Positions 26,113 through 36,179 are shown, numbered from the stretch's first letter. The stretch: 37,276 bases of DNA from Mycolicibacterium porcinum (GCA_001942045.1 MSTD01000006.1:107293-144568); one strand, 5' to 3'. Numbers and translations: made by a program. The notes: generated from the sequence alone by a model not told the origin.

Positions 26113-27247
26113 TTGCCCACACGATGAGACCGCAGGCGGCGAACGCACCGCCGAGGATGCTGGACGCGGTCCAGCCGCCGACCGAGTACACCGTCGTCGT
26201 GGCAGCCGCGCCGAGCGCGGAGCCCAGCGAATAGAAGAACATGTAACCGCCGATCACGCTGCTGGTCCGATCCGGATAGGCGGTGGTGAGCAGATGCTGG
26301 TTGCTCACATGGACGGCTTGCACCGCGAAGTCGAGCACGATGACGCCGCCGGCGATGAGGAGAAGGGACCACGACGCGTGTCCGATGGCCAGCCATGACG
26401 CGGCGAGGAGTGCGAGCGCCCCGCCGGTAACGGCGCTCGCGAACCCGGAGTCGGCCCAGAGTCCCGCCCGAGCCGCGCCCAGTGCGCCGGCCAGGCCGGC
26501 GATTCCGAACAGGCCGATCTGCGCCGTGCTGAGATGCCAGGGCGCCGCCGTGAGCGGTAGCGCCAGGCCGCTCCAAAGAGTTCCGAACGACGCGAACAGG
26601 AAGAACGCGATCAACCCGCGAGAGACGAACAGGCGGTCGCTGAACAGCCGGGTCAACGACGTCAGCACCTCGGTGTACGCGGGCGATCCGCGCCGTGGGT
26701 CGGGAGGCAGCAGTGCCGGGACCAGGCATGCCAGTGCAACCAGCAGCACCGCCAACCCGGCGTACACGCTTCGCCACCCCCACGCGGAGGCGAGGGCTCC
26801 GGCCGCCACGCGGGATCCGAGGATGCCGATGACAACTCCCGAGGTTACGACGCCAAGGGTGCGGCCGCGTTCCTCGGCCGTGGTCAGCGCCGCGGCGTAC
26901 GCGACGGTGGTCTGCACGACGACCGCGAACAGTCCGGCGACCGCCAGGCCGGCGAGCAGCAGCCAGGTCTGTGTGGCCGCAGCTGCCATCGCCACGCCGA
27001 TTGCGGCCAGCAGAAGGTGCGCGCTGATGAGCCGGCGCCGGTCGACGATGTCACCGAGCGGAACCAGAACCACCAGCCCGACCAGATAGCCGAGTTGGCC
27101 AGCCGTGACGATCCAGCCCAGATCGGCTTCGGGCATGCCCAGTTCGCGGCCGATTCCGGCGAGGACGGGCTGCGCCGCGTAGATCGTCGCGACGGCGACC
27201 GCGCACACGGTGGCGAAGAACATCCGCAGGCCGAACGTCAGTTCCAT
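26081..27247 (-). CDS. MFS transporter (drug-efflux type)
   Basis: 388 aa from ATG 27247, chosen for the strong AGGAGGG seven bases upstream. Twelve hydrophobic segments; loop 2-3 has the major facilitator signature GDIVDRRRL. N-terminal sequence FFATVCAVAVATIYAAQPVL resembles proton-driven exporters of the YgaY/arabinose-efflux type. The substrate is unknown. Divergent from an HxlR regulator, with an inverted repeat between them, a common arrangement for regulated efflux. Confidence 0.9.
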   Translation of the reverse strand: MELTFGLRMFFATVCAVAVATIYAAQPVLAGIGRELGMPEADLGWIVTAGQLGYLVGLVVLVPLGDIVDRRRLISAHLLLAAIGVAMAAAATQTWLLLAGLAVAGLFAVVVQTTVAYAAALTTAEERGRTLGVVTSGVVIGILGSRVAAGALASAWGWRSVYAGLAVLLVALACLVPALLPPDPRRGSPAYTEVLTSLTRLFSDRLFVSRGLIAFFLFASFGTLWSGLALPLTAAPWHLSTAQIGLFGIAGLAGALGAARAGLWADSGFASAVTGGALALLAASWLAIGHASWSLLLIAGGVIVLDFAVQAVHVSNQHLLTTAYPDRTSSVIGGYMFFYSLGSALGAAATTTVYSVGGWTASSILGGAFAACGLIVWAISRAAPRTRR

Positions 27248-27260
27248 GCACCCTCCTGCA

Positions 27261-27283
27261 ATTGGTTGCGAATTGCAACTAAT
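27261..27283. promoter_or_regulatory. Inverted repeat between MFS and HxlR genes (putative operator)
   Basis: Arms ATTGGTTGC and GCAACTAAT (8 of 9 pairs complementary) are separated by GAATT. The right arm overlaps a possible -35 box TTGCAA (27273-27278) of the HxlR gene, paired at 17 bp with CAGAAT (27296-27301). HxlR dimers bind such repeats, so this could control both divergent genes. Confidence 0.6.
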
Positions 27284-27332
27284 CAAACGCTACGGCAGAA
27301 TGGTTTCAATCAGCAACTCTTCGGGAGGTGTG

Positions 27333-27788
27333 ATGGCTGAGTCGGCGCACAGCGATGACGTGCCCTGGACCGATCCGACCTGCCCGGTCGCGCGCACTCT
27401 GGATCTGGTGGGAGATCGCTGGAGTCTGCTCATCGTCCGCGACGCCATGGACGGGGCGCGGGCGTTCACCGACTTTCAGCAGCGCACCGGCATTGCGCGC
27501 AACATCCTCACCGACCGGCTGCGCCGTCTCGTCGACCGCGGAATTCTCGACCGGGAGTTGGCCGCATCAGGCCGGCGTCAGGTGTACACGCTGACCCAGG
27601 CCGGTCGTGACCTCTTCACCATCGTGGTGGCTCTGCGTCAGTGGGGCGAGCGGCACGCGTTCGAGCCGGACGAGGCTCATTCGGTTCTAGTCGACGAGCG
27701 TGGTCTGGCGCTCGCGGAACTGCGCCCGACGAACTCGCTCGGCGACCCGGTCGGTCCCGGCACCACAACCGTGCGGAAGGTCTACTGA
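27333..27788 (+). CDS. HxlR-family transcriptional regulator
   Basis: 151 aa from ATG 27333 (GGGAGG upstream). Winged helix-turn-helix of the HxlR/MarR-like type: CPVARTLDLVGDRWSLLIVR, FTDFQQRTGIARNILTDRL, then the wing. The N-terminal cysteine C17 is the conserved position that many HxlR proteins use to sense electrophiles, quinones or oxidants. Divergent from the exporter. Given the tyrosinase next door, which would make quinones, quinone sensing is an attractive idea but only inference. Its end overlaps treZ by seven bases. Confidence 0.88.
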   Translation: MAESAHSDDVPWTDPTCPVARTLDLVGDRWSLLIVRDAMDGARAFTDFQQRTGIARNILTDRLRRLVDRGILDRELAASGRRQVYTLTQAGRDLFTIVVALRQWGERHAFEPDEAHSVLVDERGLALAELRPTNSLGDPVGPGTTTVRKVY

Positions 27789-29515
27789 GCGCGCTCGCTG
27801 CGCAGGATCGCGAACGATTGGCCGGCCAATGTGGTGGCGTCGGACCCGATGTCAGGGGCGTCCCAGGCGGCGACGAGCTCACCGGTCACCGGCACCGATA
27901 CCGGACCGGCGCCGAGGTTGCAGGCGATCGCCAGGGCGCCGCGGTGCAGGACGATCCAGCGTTGCTCCTCGTCGAAGTCGATCGTCATGTGATCCAGCCA
28001 GGGATCGGCGAGGTCGGGCTCGGTGCGCCGCAACGCGATCAGCTCGCGATAGGTCCTGTGCAACCGCGCATGGTCGCCGTCGGCGACCTCGTCCCAGTTG
28101 AGTTTGGACCGCAGAAATGTCTCCGGGTCCTGCGGGTCCGGGATCTCATCGGCATCCCAGCCGTGTTCGGCGAACTCGGCCTTGCGCCCCTCGGCGGTGG
28201 CGCGGGCCAGCTCCGGCTCGGGATGCGAGCTGAAGAACTGGAACGGTGAGGACGATCCCCACTCTTCGCCCATGAAAAGCATTGCGGTATAGGGCGATCC
28301 GAGCGCGAGGGCGGCTTTGACGGCCAGCTGGCCGAAAGTCAGCAGCTGCGATGGCCGGTCGCCGACGGCGCGATTTCCGACCTGGTCGTGGGTGAGCGTG
28401 TAGGCCAGCAGTCGCGTGCCAGGGATGGTGGCCGTGTCCAACGGGCGGCCGTGCCGGCGGTGCCGGAATGACGAATACGTGCCGGCGTGGAAATACCCGT
28501 GCTTCAACGTCTGCGCCAGCGTGGCCAGCGAGCCGAAATCGGCATAGTAGCCCTGCCGTTCCCCCGACACCGCGGTGTGAATGGCGTGATGGACGTCGTC
28601 GTCCCACTGCGCGGTCAGGCCGTAGCCGCCACGGTCGCGCGGGGTGATCAGCCGCGGGTCGTTGAGGTCGCTCTCGGCGATCAGCGACAGCGGTCGGCCG
28701 AGTTCGTCCGCCAGAGCATCGGTTTCGGCGGCCAACTCTTCGAGAAGATGGATCGCGGTGGTGTCCACCAGGGCATGCACCGCATCGAGACGCAGGCCGT
28801 CGGCGTGGAAATCGCGCATCCAGCGCAGCGCGCAATCGATGATGTAGGTGCGGACCTCGTCGGCATCGGCATCGGACAGATTGATCGAACTGCCCCAGGG
28901 ATTGCTGCCGCTGGACAGGTACGGGCCGAAGCGCGGTAGGTAGTTGCCCGACGGGCCGAGGTGATTGAACACCGCGTCGATCAGCACACCGAGTCCCCGT
29001 GCGTGGCAGGCGTCGATGAAGCGGATCAGGCCGTCCGGGCCGCCGTAGGGTTCGTGCACCGCGTACCAGAGCACGCCGTCGTAACCCCAGCCATGGGGTC
29101 CGTTGAAGGCGTTGACCGGCATCAACTCCACGAAATCCACACCGAGATCCACCAGGTGATCGAGTTTCTCGATGGCGGAATCGAATGTGCCTTCTGGAGT
29201 GAACGTTCCGATGTGAAGCTCGTAGATCACCCCGCCGCAGATCGACCGGCCCTGCCAACCGGAGTCGGTCCACGCGTCCGGTGCGGGCTGCCACAGCTGT
29301 GAACGTCCGTGAACGCCGTCGGGCTGGCGTGCCGATCGCGGGTCCGGCAGTACCGTCGGGTCGTCGTCGAGAACGAACCCGTACCGGGCGTCGGCGCGGC
29401 AGCTGACCTCCGCCCGCCACCAGCCGTCTTCAGTGCGCGTCATTTCGTGCAGCGTTCCGTCCACGTCGACCCGCACGCGCTCGGGTTTCGGTGCCCACAC
29501 GCTGAATTCAGTCAT
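27782..29515 (-). CDS. treZ: Malto-oligosyltrehalose trehalohydrolase
   Basis: Releases trehalose from malto-oligosyltrehalose, last step of the TreX-TreY-TreZ route from glycogen. 577 aa from ATG 29515 (MTEFSVWAPKPERVRVDVDG). An N-terminal Ig-like CBM48 fold precedes a GH13 barrel with the nucleophile in DGLRLDAVHAL, the acid/base in AESDLNDPRL and THDQVGNR. The start overlaps the treY stop by eight bases (ATGACTGA). Matches Rv1562c in length and place. Confidence 0.95.
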   Translation of the reverse strand: MTEFSVWAPKPERVRVDVDGTLHEMTRTEDGWWRAEVSCRADARYGFVLDDDPTVLPDPRSARQPDGVHGRSQLWQPAPDAWTDSGWQGRSICGGVIYELHIGTFTPEGTFDSAIEKLDHLVDLGVDFVELMPVNAFNGPHGWGYDGVLWYAVHEPYGGPDGLIRFIDACHARGLGVLIDAVFNHLGPSGNYLPRFGPYLSSGSNPWGSSINLSDADADEVRTYIIDCALRWMRDFHADGLRLDAVHALVDTTAIHLLEELAAETDALADELGRPLSLIAESDLNDPRLITPRDRGGYGLTAQWDDDVHHAIHTAVSGERQGYYADFGSLATLAQTLKHGYFHAGTYSSFRHRRHGRPLDTATIPGTRLLAYTLTHDQVGNRAVGDRPSQLLTFGQLAVKAALALGSPYTAMLFMGEEWGSSSPFQFFSSHPEPELARATAEGRKAEFAEHGWDADEIPDPQDPETFLRSKLNWDEVADGDHARLHRTYRELIALRRTEPDLADPWLDHMTIDFDEEQRWIVLHRGALAIACNLGAGPVSVPVTGELVAAWDAPDIGSDATTLAGQSFAILRSERAQ

Positions 29516-31775
29516 CGGTGCGCTCCAGTAAGGCCACCGGCGAATCGGCCAGAAGTTCGGCCAATGGCACGAGGCCGGACCAGCGCCGGCCACTGAGCAG
29601 ATCCAGCCACCGGCCATCGGGCAGCGTCAATGCCGTATCGGCCCAGCCGGTCTCGGCCAGTTGCACGGTCCACCGGCACGCGGCCACCACCACATCCTGA
29701 CCGCGCAGGTACGACACGAGGTGTGCCGCAGCGCTTCCGGTGGCCGGCAGCGGGGTGTAGCCGCCGCTCAGGAAGGTCGCCGGCCGGGCCCGCCGTAGCC
29801 CCAGCGCGGCCGCGGTCACCCGGAGCTTGTCGTCGTCACCACGGGCAAGCGCATCACGCAGCGCCCCATAGTCGACCGGGCGCCGGTTGTCCGGATCGAC
29901 CAGGCTGTCCTCGGTCGTCTCCGTGCCCTGATAGACGTCGGGTATGCCGGGTGTGGTCAGCTGGATGAGTTTCTGGCCGAGACTGTCATTGTGGGCATGG
30001 GCGGCAAGCTGATTCACCAGTGCGGTCAACTCGGCGGCGACCGGGCCGTCGAGTACCCGGTCCAGCCAAGAGTGCACGTCGTTCTCGAAATCCGCGGACG
30101 GGTCATGCCAGGACGTTCGGGTGGCGGCCTCCCGGATCGCCTTTTCGGCATAGGCGTGCAACCGTGCGCGGAGGTCTTCTGTGATGTTGCCGTCGACCGG
30201 CCAGACGCCGAAGATGTTCTGCCACAGGAACAGTGCGGTGTCGCGGTCCGGGGGAGCGGACATCGTGGTCCACCGCTCGGCCGAATCGGCCCATGTCACA
30301 GGCACCTGGGACAACAGCCCGATGCGGGCGCGGACATCCTCTCCGCGCTTGGTGTCATGGGTCGACAAGGTGGTCATCGTGTTCGGCCAGGCACGCATCC
30401 GCGTCGCCGTGCGCTGGTGGAACTCGGCTGCCGACACCCCGAACAGTTCGGGTGCGCCGCCGACCTCGTTGAGCGACACCAACCGGGCGTCGCGGTAGAA
30501 CAGGCAGTCCTCGACCGCTTTGGCGGTGGCGGCCCCACACAACTGGTTGAACCGGGACACCACCTCGGCACTGACGGACAGCGCCACAGCGATGATGGAC
30601 AGCGCATCGGTGAGTTGCGGTGCGGCGGAGGATGTCTCCTGCATCGCAACGGGCAGGATCGCGGCGAGTGACGGATAGTCACTGCGGTATACACCGATCC
30701 TGCTGATGAGTGCGGCAACCGCCGCGGGAAGCCGAGGATCGTGCCGGGCGGTGACGGTCGCAATGGTGCGGCACAGCCGGCCCAGTTCGCTGGCCAGGGT
30801 GTCGGTGACGGCCGACGACTTCAGTGTCCGCTCAGCCTCGGGTTCGGGGCGTCCGCTCAACGCGGTGAGTGTGCCCTGTCCGGACGGGGCGATGAACAGG
30901 CCACCGACCTCGCGCAGCGCGTCGTATCCGGTGGTGCCGTCGACAGGTAGCGACGCATCGAGACTCTCGTCGGCGGCCAGGATCTTCTCGACCACGATCC
31001 AAGCTTGCGGACCCGTGATTTCCCGCAACCATCTCAGATAGCTTGCGGGGTCGGCCAATCCGTCCGGGTGGTCGATGCGCAGGCCGTCTACCAGGCCTTC
31101 ATCGAACCAGCGCTTGATCTCCACGTGGGTCGCGTCGAAGACGGCGCGGTCCTCCTGGCGCAGCGCGGCCAGCGACGTGATCGAGAAGAATCGACGGTAA
31201 CCGCAGATCCCGTTGCGCCAACCGGTCAGGCGGTAGTGCTGACGGTCGTGCACCTCGCGGCCGGTGCCACTGCCGGTTCCCGGTGCGACGGGGAACGTGA
31301 GATCGCCCAGTCGCAGCCGGTCACCGTCGACCACCAGATCGGCGACGTCGTCGTCGGAACCCAGGACCGGCAACACGATCCGGCCGCCGTCGAGCTCCCA
31401 GTCGATGTCGAAGAAGTCGGCGTACGCCGAGGACCGGCCGTACCGCAGCAGATCCCACCACCACCGATTCTGTTCGGCGTCGGCGACGCCGACGTGGTTG
31501 GGCACGATGTCGACGATCAGACCCATGCCGCGGGACCGCGCCGCCTGCGACAGTCGCGCGAGCCCGTCCGGCCCGCCGAGAGCGGCCGATACCGTGGTGG
31601 GATCGGTGACGTCGTATCCGTGGGTGGATGCGTGTGCGGCGGTCAGGATGGGCGACAGGTACAGATGCGAGACACCCAGCCGATCCAGATAGTCGAGCAG
31701 ATTCACCGCATCGTCGAATGTGCAGCAGTCCCCACGCATCTGGAGCCGATACGTGGATAGGACCGGGCTCGGCAT
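29508..31775 (-). CDS. treY: Malto-oligosyltrehalose synthase
   Basis: Rearranges the reducing-end alpha-1,4 bond of maltodextrins to alpha,alpha-1,1, giving a trehalose terminus. 755 aa from ATG 31775 (MPSPVLSTYRLQMRGDCCTF), one base after the treX stop. GH13 motifs: GVSHLYLSPILTA, DIVPNHVG, the nucleophile in GLRIDHPDGLADP, the acid/base in IVVEKIL, and STHDTKRGEDVRARI. The family's conserved TPGIPDVYQGTE is near the end. Corresponds to Rv1563c. Confidence 0.95.
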   Translation of the reverse strand: MPSPVLSTYRLQMRGDCCTFDDAVNLLDYLDRLGVSHLYLSPILTAAHASTHGYDVTDPTTVSAALGGPDGLARLSQAARSRGMGLIVDIVPNHVGVADAEQNRWWWDLLRYGRSSAYADFFDIDWELDGGRIVLPVLGSDDDVADLVVDGDRLRLGDLTFPVAPGTGSGTGREVHDRQHYRLTGWRNGICGYRRFFSITSLAALRQEDRAVFDATHVEIKRWFDEGLVDGLRIDHPDGLADPASYLRWLREITGPQAWIVVEKILAADESLDASLPVDGTTGYDALREVGGLFIAPSGQGTLTALSGRPEPEAERTLKSSAVTDTLASELGRLCRTIATVTARHDPRLPAAVAALISRIGVYRSDYPSLAAILPVAMQETSSAAPQLTDALSIIAVALSVSAEVVSRFNQLCGAATAKAVEDCLFYRDARLVSLNEVGGAPELFGVSAAEFHQRTATRMRAWPNTMTTLSTHDTKRGEDVRARIGLLSQVPVTWADSAERWTTMSAPPDRDTALFLWQNIFGVWPVDGNITEDLRARLHAYAEKAIREAATRTSWHDPSADFENDVHSWLDRVLDGPVAAELTALVNQLAAHAHNDSLGQKLIQLTTPGIPDVYQGTETTEDSLVDPDNRRPVDYGALRDALARGDDDKLRVTAAALGLRRARPATFLSGGYTPLPATGSAAAHLVSYLRGQDVVVAACRWTVQLAETGWADTALTLPDGRWLDLLSGRRWSGLVPLAELLADSPVALLERTDD

Positions 31776-31776
31776 G

Positions 31777-33942
31777 TCAGGCCGTCTTGCGCAGCACGAG
31801 TAGGGATCGGGCCTGCAGGGAGATCTTCTCGCCGGCGGCCACGACCAGATCGGAATCGCCTGTCGGGCTGGCGGTGTCGAGGTCACCGGTCCATTCGGCG
31901 GCGTAGTCGCCGTTCGGGGTGACGAAATCCTGGGCGTGGTCGTTGGCGTTGAAGCACAACAGGAACGTGTCGTCGACGACGCGTTCCCCCCGGGCGTTGG
32001 GGGCCGGGATGGAGTCGCCGTTGAGGAACACGGCGACGCAGGTCCCCAGGCCGGTGCCCCAGTCCTCCGGGGTCATTTCCGTGCCTCCCGGTGTCAGCCA
32101 GGCGATGTCGCGCACCTGATCCCCGCTGCGGATCGGTTTACCCTCGAAGAACCGGCGGCGCCGAAACGCGGGATGGCGCTTGCGGAATGCCAGCACCTTG
32201 CGGGTGAATTCCAGGTGGTCGGCGTTCGTCTCGAGCAGTGACCAGTCCATCCAGGACAGTTCGGAGTCCTGGCAGTACACGTTGTTGTTGCCCAGCTGGG
32301 TTCGGCCGATCTCGTCGCCGTGGGCGATCATCGGAGTGCCCTGCGACAGCATCAGGGTGCCCATGATGTTGCGCATCTGCTTGGCGCGCAGCGCCACAAT
32401 CTCCGGATCATCGGTCGGCCCCTCGACCCCGCAGTTCCACGAGCGGTTGTGGCTCTCGCCGTCGCGGTTGTCCTCGCCGTTGTCCTCGTTGTGCTTCTCG
32501 TTGTAGGACACCAGGTCGTTGAGCGTGAAACCGTCGTGGCAGGTGACGAAGTTGATACTGGCACCGGGACGGCGACCGGTGGCCTCGTACAGATCCGAGG
32601 AGCCGGTCAGTCGGGAGGCGAACTCTCCCAGGGTTGCGGGCTCGCCCCGCCAGTAATCGCGCACAGTATCGCGATACTTCCCGTTCCATTCGGTCCACAA
32701 ACCTGGGAAGTTGCCGACCTGGTAGCCGCCCTCGCCGACATCCCAGGGTTCTGCGATCAGCTTGACCTGGCTGACCACCGGATCCTGCTGGACCAGATCG
32801 AAGAACGCCGAAAGCCGGTCCACGTCATAGAATTCGCGGGCCAGCGTGGAGGCCAGGTCGAACCGGAACCCGTCGACATGCATCTCCAGCACCCAGTACC
32901 GCAACGAGTCCATGATCAGCTGCAGGGTGTGCGGATGGCGGGCATTGAGGCTGTTGCCGGTGCCGGTGAAATCCTTGTAGTACTCGGGCTGTCCGTCGAG
33001 CAGCCGGTAGTAGGCGGCGTTGTCGATGCCGCGGAAATTGATGGTCGGGCCGAGGTGGTTGCCTTCTGCGGTGTGGTTGTAGACCACGTCCAGGATGACT
33101 TCGATGCCCGCGTCGTGGAACGCCTTGACCATGGTCTTGAATTCGGCCACCGCGCCGCCGGCGTGCCGGGTGGCCGCGTACTGGAAGTGCGGGGCGAAGA
33201 AGCCGACGGTGTTGTAGCCCCAGTAGTTTCGCAGCCCGAGGTCCAACAGCCGGTGGTCATGCATGAACTGGTGCACCGGCATGAGTTCGATCGCGGTGAT
33301 GTTCAGCGACTGGAGGTGCTCGATGACCACGGGGTGGCTCAGCCCCGCGTACGTGCCCCGCAGTTCCTCGGGAATGCCCGGGTGGGTCTGGGTCATGCCC
33401 TTGACGTGTGCCTCGTAGATCACGGTGTCGTGGTACGGCGTCTTGGGCGCGCGGTCCGACCCCCATTGGAAGAACGGGTTGATCACCACGCTGGTCATGG
33501 TGTGGCCGAGGGAGTCGACCCGCGGCGGGGTTCCGGTGCCGGGCGGGTCAGCAGTCAGATCGTAGGAGAACAGGGCCTGGCTGAAATCGAAGTCGCCGTG
33601 GAACGACTTGCCGTACGGATCCAGGAGCAGCTTGCTCGGGTCGCACCGATGTCCGCTGCCGGGATCCCATGGGCCGTACACCCGGTAGCCGTAGCGCTGG
33701 CCGGGCGTGACCGTCGGCAGGTAAGCGTGCCAGACGTAACCGTCGACCTCTTCGAGATTGATCCGGTGCTCGGTGCCGTCCTTGGCGATCAGACACAGCT
33801 CGACGCGTTCGGCGACTTCGGAGAACAACGAGAAGTTGGTGCCGGCACCGTCATAGGTCGCGCCCAGCGGGTAGGGCTCGCCGGGCCAGACAGTCGACAT
33901 CGGTGTGGGAACGGAAGATGGCGGCACTGCGGACGGCGGCAT
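31777..33942 (-). CDS. treX: Glycogen debranching enzyme (GlgX/TreX)
   Basis: Cleaves alpha-1,6 branches to give linear maltodextrins for TreY. 721 aa from ATG 33942, the length of the M. tuberculosis protein; ATG 33900 (MSTVWPGEPYPLGA) is an alternative. CBM48 domain first, then GH13 isoamylase-type barrel: DVVYNHTAEGN, nucleophile in DGFRFDLAS, acid/base in LIAEPWD, and VTCHDGFTLNDLVSY. The start lies four bases after the acyltransferase stop. Corresponds to Rv1564c. Confidence 0.95.
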   Translation of the reverse strand: MPPSAVPPSSVPTPMSTVWPGEPYPLGATYDGAGTNFSLFSEVAERVELCLIAKDGTEHRINLEEVDGYVWHAYLPTVTPGQRYGYRVYGPWDPGSGHRCDPSKLLLDPYGKSFHGDFDFSQALFSYDLTADPPGTGTPPRVDSLGHTMTSVVINPFFQWGSDRAPKTPYHDTVIYEAHVKGMTQTHPGIPEELRGTYAGLSHPVVIEHLQSLNITAIELMPVHQFMHDHRLLDLGLRNYWGYNTVGFFAPHFQYAATRHAGGAVAEFKTMVKAFHDAGIEVILDVVYNHTAEGNHLGPTINFRGIDNAAYYRLLDGQPEYYKDFTGTGNSLNARHPHTLQLIMDSLRYWVLEMHVDGFRFDLASTLAREFYDVDRLSAFFDLVQQDPVVSQVKLIAEPWDVGEGGYQVGNFPGLWTEWNGKYRDTVRDYWRGEPATLGEFASRLTGSSDLYEATGRRPGASINFVTCHDGFTLNDLVSYNEKHNEDNGEDNRDGESHNRSWNCGVEGPTDDPEIVALRAKQMRNIMGTLMLSQGTPMIAHGDEIGRTQLGNNNVYCQDSELSWMDWSLLETNADHLEFTRKVLAFRKRHPAFRRRRFFEGKPIRSGDQVRDIAWLTPGGTEMTPEDWGTGLGTCVAVFLNGDSIPAPNARGERVVDDTFLLCFNANDHAQDFVTPNGDYAAEWTGDLDTASPTGDSDLVVAAGEKISLQARSLLVLRKTA

Positions 33943-33946
33943 GGTT

Positions 33947-36124
33947 TCACCACCAACCGGTGGCCGCCGCCAGCTGGCGACCCAGTTCACCTGTCATCGT
34001 GCGCATGTACGTCGTGGAGATGTGGTGAGAATCGTGATAGATCAAGACATTTCCCTCCACTGCGCGGCAGTAGTCCTTGCGGCACACCGCGTCGCTCATG
34101 TCGAGTGGCTTGAGCAGGGGGAACCTTCCGACGAAATCCAGTGTGGGGTTGTGGTCGGAGAGTACCTTGGACCGGTCGATGCCGCACGAGATGGAATCGC
34201 CGCCGTTGGCCAGGCAGTCGTACGGGAAGTACGGCTGGCCGTTTCGGGTGAGCCACGGTGTGTCACGCATTGCGAGAACCGGAATGTTGTTCTTGGACAG
34301 GGTGTCCCAGATACCGATGTAGGTGCCCGGCATGACATCACCGTCTTTGATGTTCCACGGCCGGGTCGAGGTGGTGAACACGAATTCGGGGCGGTCGGTG
34401 ATGAGCTGGGCCATCACCTTTTCGTTCCACTCGTGGCATTTCGGATAGGGGCGGTTGTCGCCCATCACCAGCGGCGTCTCCTCCGTGGTGAGCGGACAGC
34501 CCATCTTGAGGTAGGTGACCACTTTGAAGTTGTGCTTGCGACCGAGCAGGTCCAGCGCGGTGATCCAGTGTTCTGCGTGCGACCCGCCCGCCACGGCGAT
34601 GGTGCGTGTCGCTTCCTTGTTGCCGTACGTGCAGTTGATGATGTCGGTGTTGCCGAAATCGCTGATACAGCCGTCGGTGGTCGACGCCGGCAGATCGTCC
34701 TTGGCCTCGAGCACGGTGGGCCGCATCGGCAGTTTCGGCACCCGCGCATGGTCGACCAGTGCGCGCGCTCCGGGATAGTCGCGGGCCGACAATCCGGACA
34801 GCTCCTTGCCGTTGGCGCGCTGGACGGTGACGTGCTCACGCCAGGTGAACGAGGTGGCCGTCAGTGCGACACCGAGAAGGCCGACGATGGAGCCCAGGAC
34901 GATGGTCGGCCGGCGCAGGCGGACCCGCAACGGAACGGCAGGCAGGGACGCGGTCTGTGCGGTGTCCTTCGACTTCTGCGAGCGCAGCGGTTCTTCGATG
35001 TAGCGCGTCGTGAGCCAGGCCAGGACGCCCGAGATCAGCAGGACGATCGTGCCCTCGAGGAAATTGGCGTGGGCGTGGCCCGAGTAGGACAGCCAGAAGA
35101 TCAGTAGCGGCCAGTGCCACAGATACAGCGAGTACGCCATCGAGCCCAGCGACACGAACGGTTTGGTCGCCAGCATCCGGTTGGGCGCGGGCAACCGTTG
35201 GCCGGCGCTCGGATCGTCAGTCTGGTTGGCGGCGGTGAGGATGAAGATGACGGTGGCGCCGACCGGGACCAGCGTCCACGGCCCGGGAAACTCCTTGACT
35301 CCGTCGATCCACCAGCCGCACGTCAGGATCGCGGCCAGCGAGACGGTGGCCAGAACGGTGCGCAACCACATCGGCCAGCGCACCGCGGGCACCAGGGCCC
35401 CGGCGAGCGCACCGATCAGCAGCTCCCAGCCGCGGGCAAAGCTGTTGTAGTAGGCGGTGGCCTGGTCCGTGTTGTGCGCGATGATCGCGTACACGAAGGA
35501 GGCGATGGTCAGTGCGCTCAGTAACACGATGAACGCGGTGCGCAGGTGTCGTCCGAACAGCCTGCGGCCGAGGAAGGCGAACCCGAAGACCACCAACAGG
35601 AACGCCAGATAGAACTGCCCCTGGACCGACATCGACCAGATGTGCTGCAGCGGGCTGACCGCCTCACCGGCGCGGAGGTAGTTCGCGGCGGTGTTGGCCA
35701 GCTCCCAGTTCTGGTAGTAGCCCAGGCTTGCCAGGCTTTGGTCAGCAAATGTTTCCCAGCGAGTCTCGGGTTGCACGAGGATCGTCAGCACCGCGGCGGC
35801 GGCAAGCACCACGACCAGTGCCGGAAGCAGGCGTCGAATCAACCGGACTACTTCCGGGAGGGGCCGCAGCGGGGCCTCCGCGTCGAGTGCCAGCCGCAGG
35901 ATCTTGCCGCCGAAGAAGAATCCGGACAATGCCAGGAAAACGTCGACACCACCGGAAACCCGGCCGAACCAGATGTGGAACATCGCCACCAGGGCGATCG
36001 CGATGCCGCGCAGTCCGTCCAGATCATGGCGGTAGAAACCCGATGCACGACTACCCATGACGGCGCGCGAAACGGAACCGGATTCGGCGCCGGGCTCCGT
36101 CCGGGGGGCATCAAGGGTTTTCAT
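33947..36124 (-). CDS. Membrane acyltransferase 3 with SGNH domain (OafA-like)
   Basis: 725 aa from ATG 36124; ATG 36148 is possible. Residues about 30-400 form the acyltransferase-3 membrane domain with ten to eleven helices ([67 protein letters not shown]). After a linker comes an extracytoplasmic SGNH domain: [11 protein letters not shown] (nucleophile serine) and the C-terminal DSHH as the D-x-x-H dyad, with paired cysteines nearby. Such proteins O-acylate surface glycans or glycolipids. First gene of the treX-treY-treZ operon, as Rv1565c. Its acceptor might be trehalose or a trehalose glycolipid, but this is not shown by the sequence. Confidence 0.9.
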   Translation of the reverse strand: MKTLDAPRTEPGAESGSVSRAVMGSRASGFYRHDLDGLRGIAIALVAMFHIWFGRVSGGVDVFLALSGFFFGGKILRLALDAEAPLRPLPEVVRLIRRLLPALVVVLAAAAVLTILVQPETRWETFADQSLASLGYYQNWELANTAANYLRAGEAVSPLQHIWSMSVQGQFYLAFLLVVFGFAFLGRRLFGRHLRTAFIVLLSALTIASFVYAIIAHNTDQATAYYNSFARGWELLIGALAGALVPAVRWPMWLRTVLATVSLAAILTCGWWIDGVKEFPGPWTLVPVGATVIFILTAANQTDDPSAGQRLPAPNRMLATKPFVSLGSMAYSLYLWHWPLLIFWLSYSGHAHANFLEGTIVLLISGVLAWLTTRYIEEPLRSQKSKDTAQTASLPAVPLRVRLRRPTIVLGSIVGLLGVALTATSFTWREHVTVQRANGKELSGLSARDYPGARALVDHARVPKLPMRPTVLEAKDDLPASTTDGCISDFGNTDIINCTYGNKEATRTIAVAGGSHAEHWITALDLLGRKHNFKVVTYLKMGCPLTTEETPLVMGDNRPYPKCHEWNEKVMAQLITDRPEFVFTTSTRPWNIKDGDVMPGTYIGIWDTLSKNNIPVLAMRDTPWLTRNGQPYFPYDCLANGGDSISCGIDRSKVLSDHNPTLDFVGRFPLLKPLDMSDAVCRKDYCRAVEGNVLIYHDSHHISTTYMRTMTGELGRQLAAATGWW

Positions 36125-36179
36125 GGTCGAGGCCAATTTACCTAACATCGGCCTGCCGCTCACATTTCGGATGCGTGCG

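Noticed and set aside
32320..34113. 597-codon open frame opposite treX
   Set aside because: Antisense shadow of a conserved GH13 enzyme.
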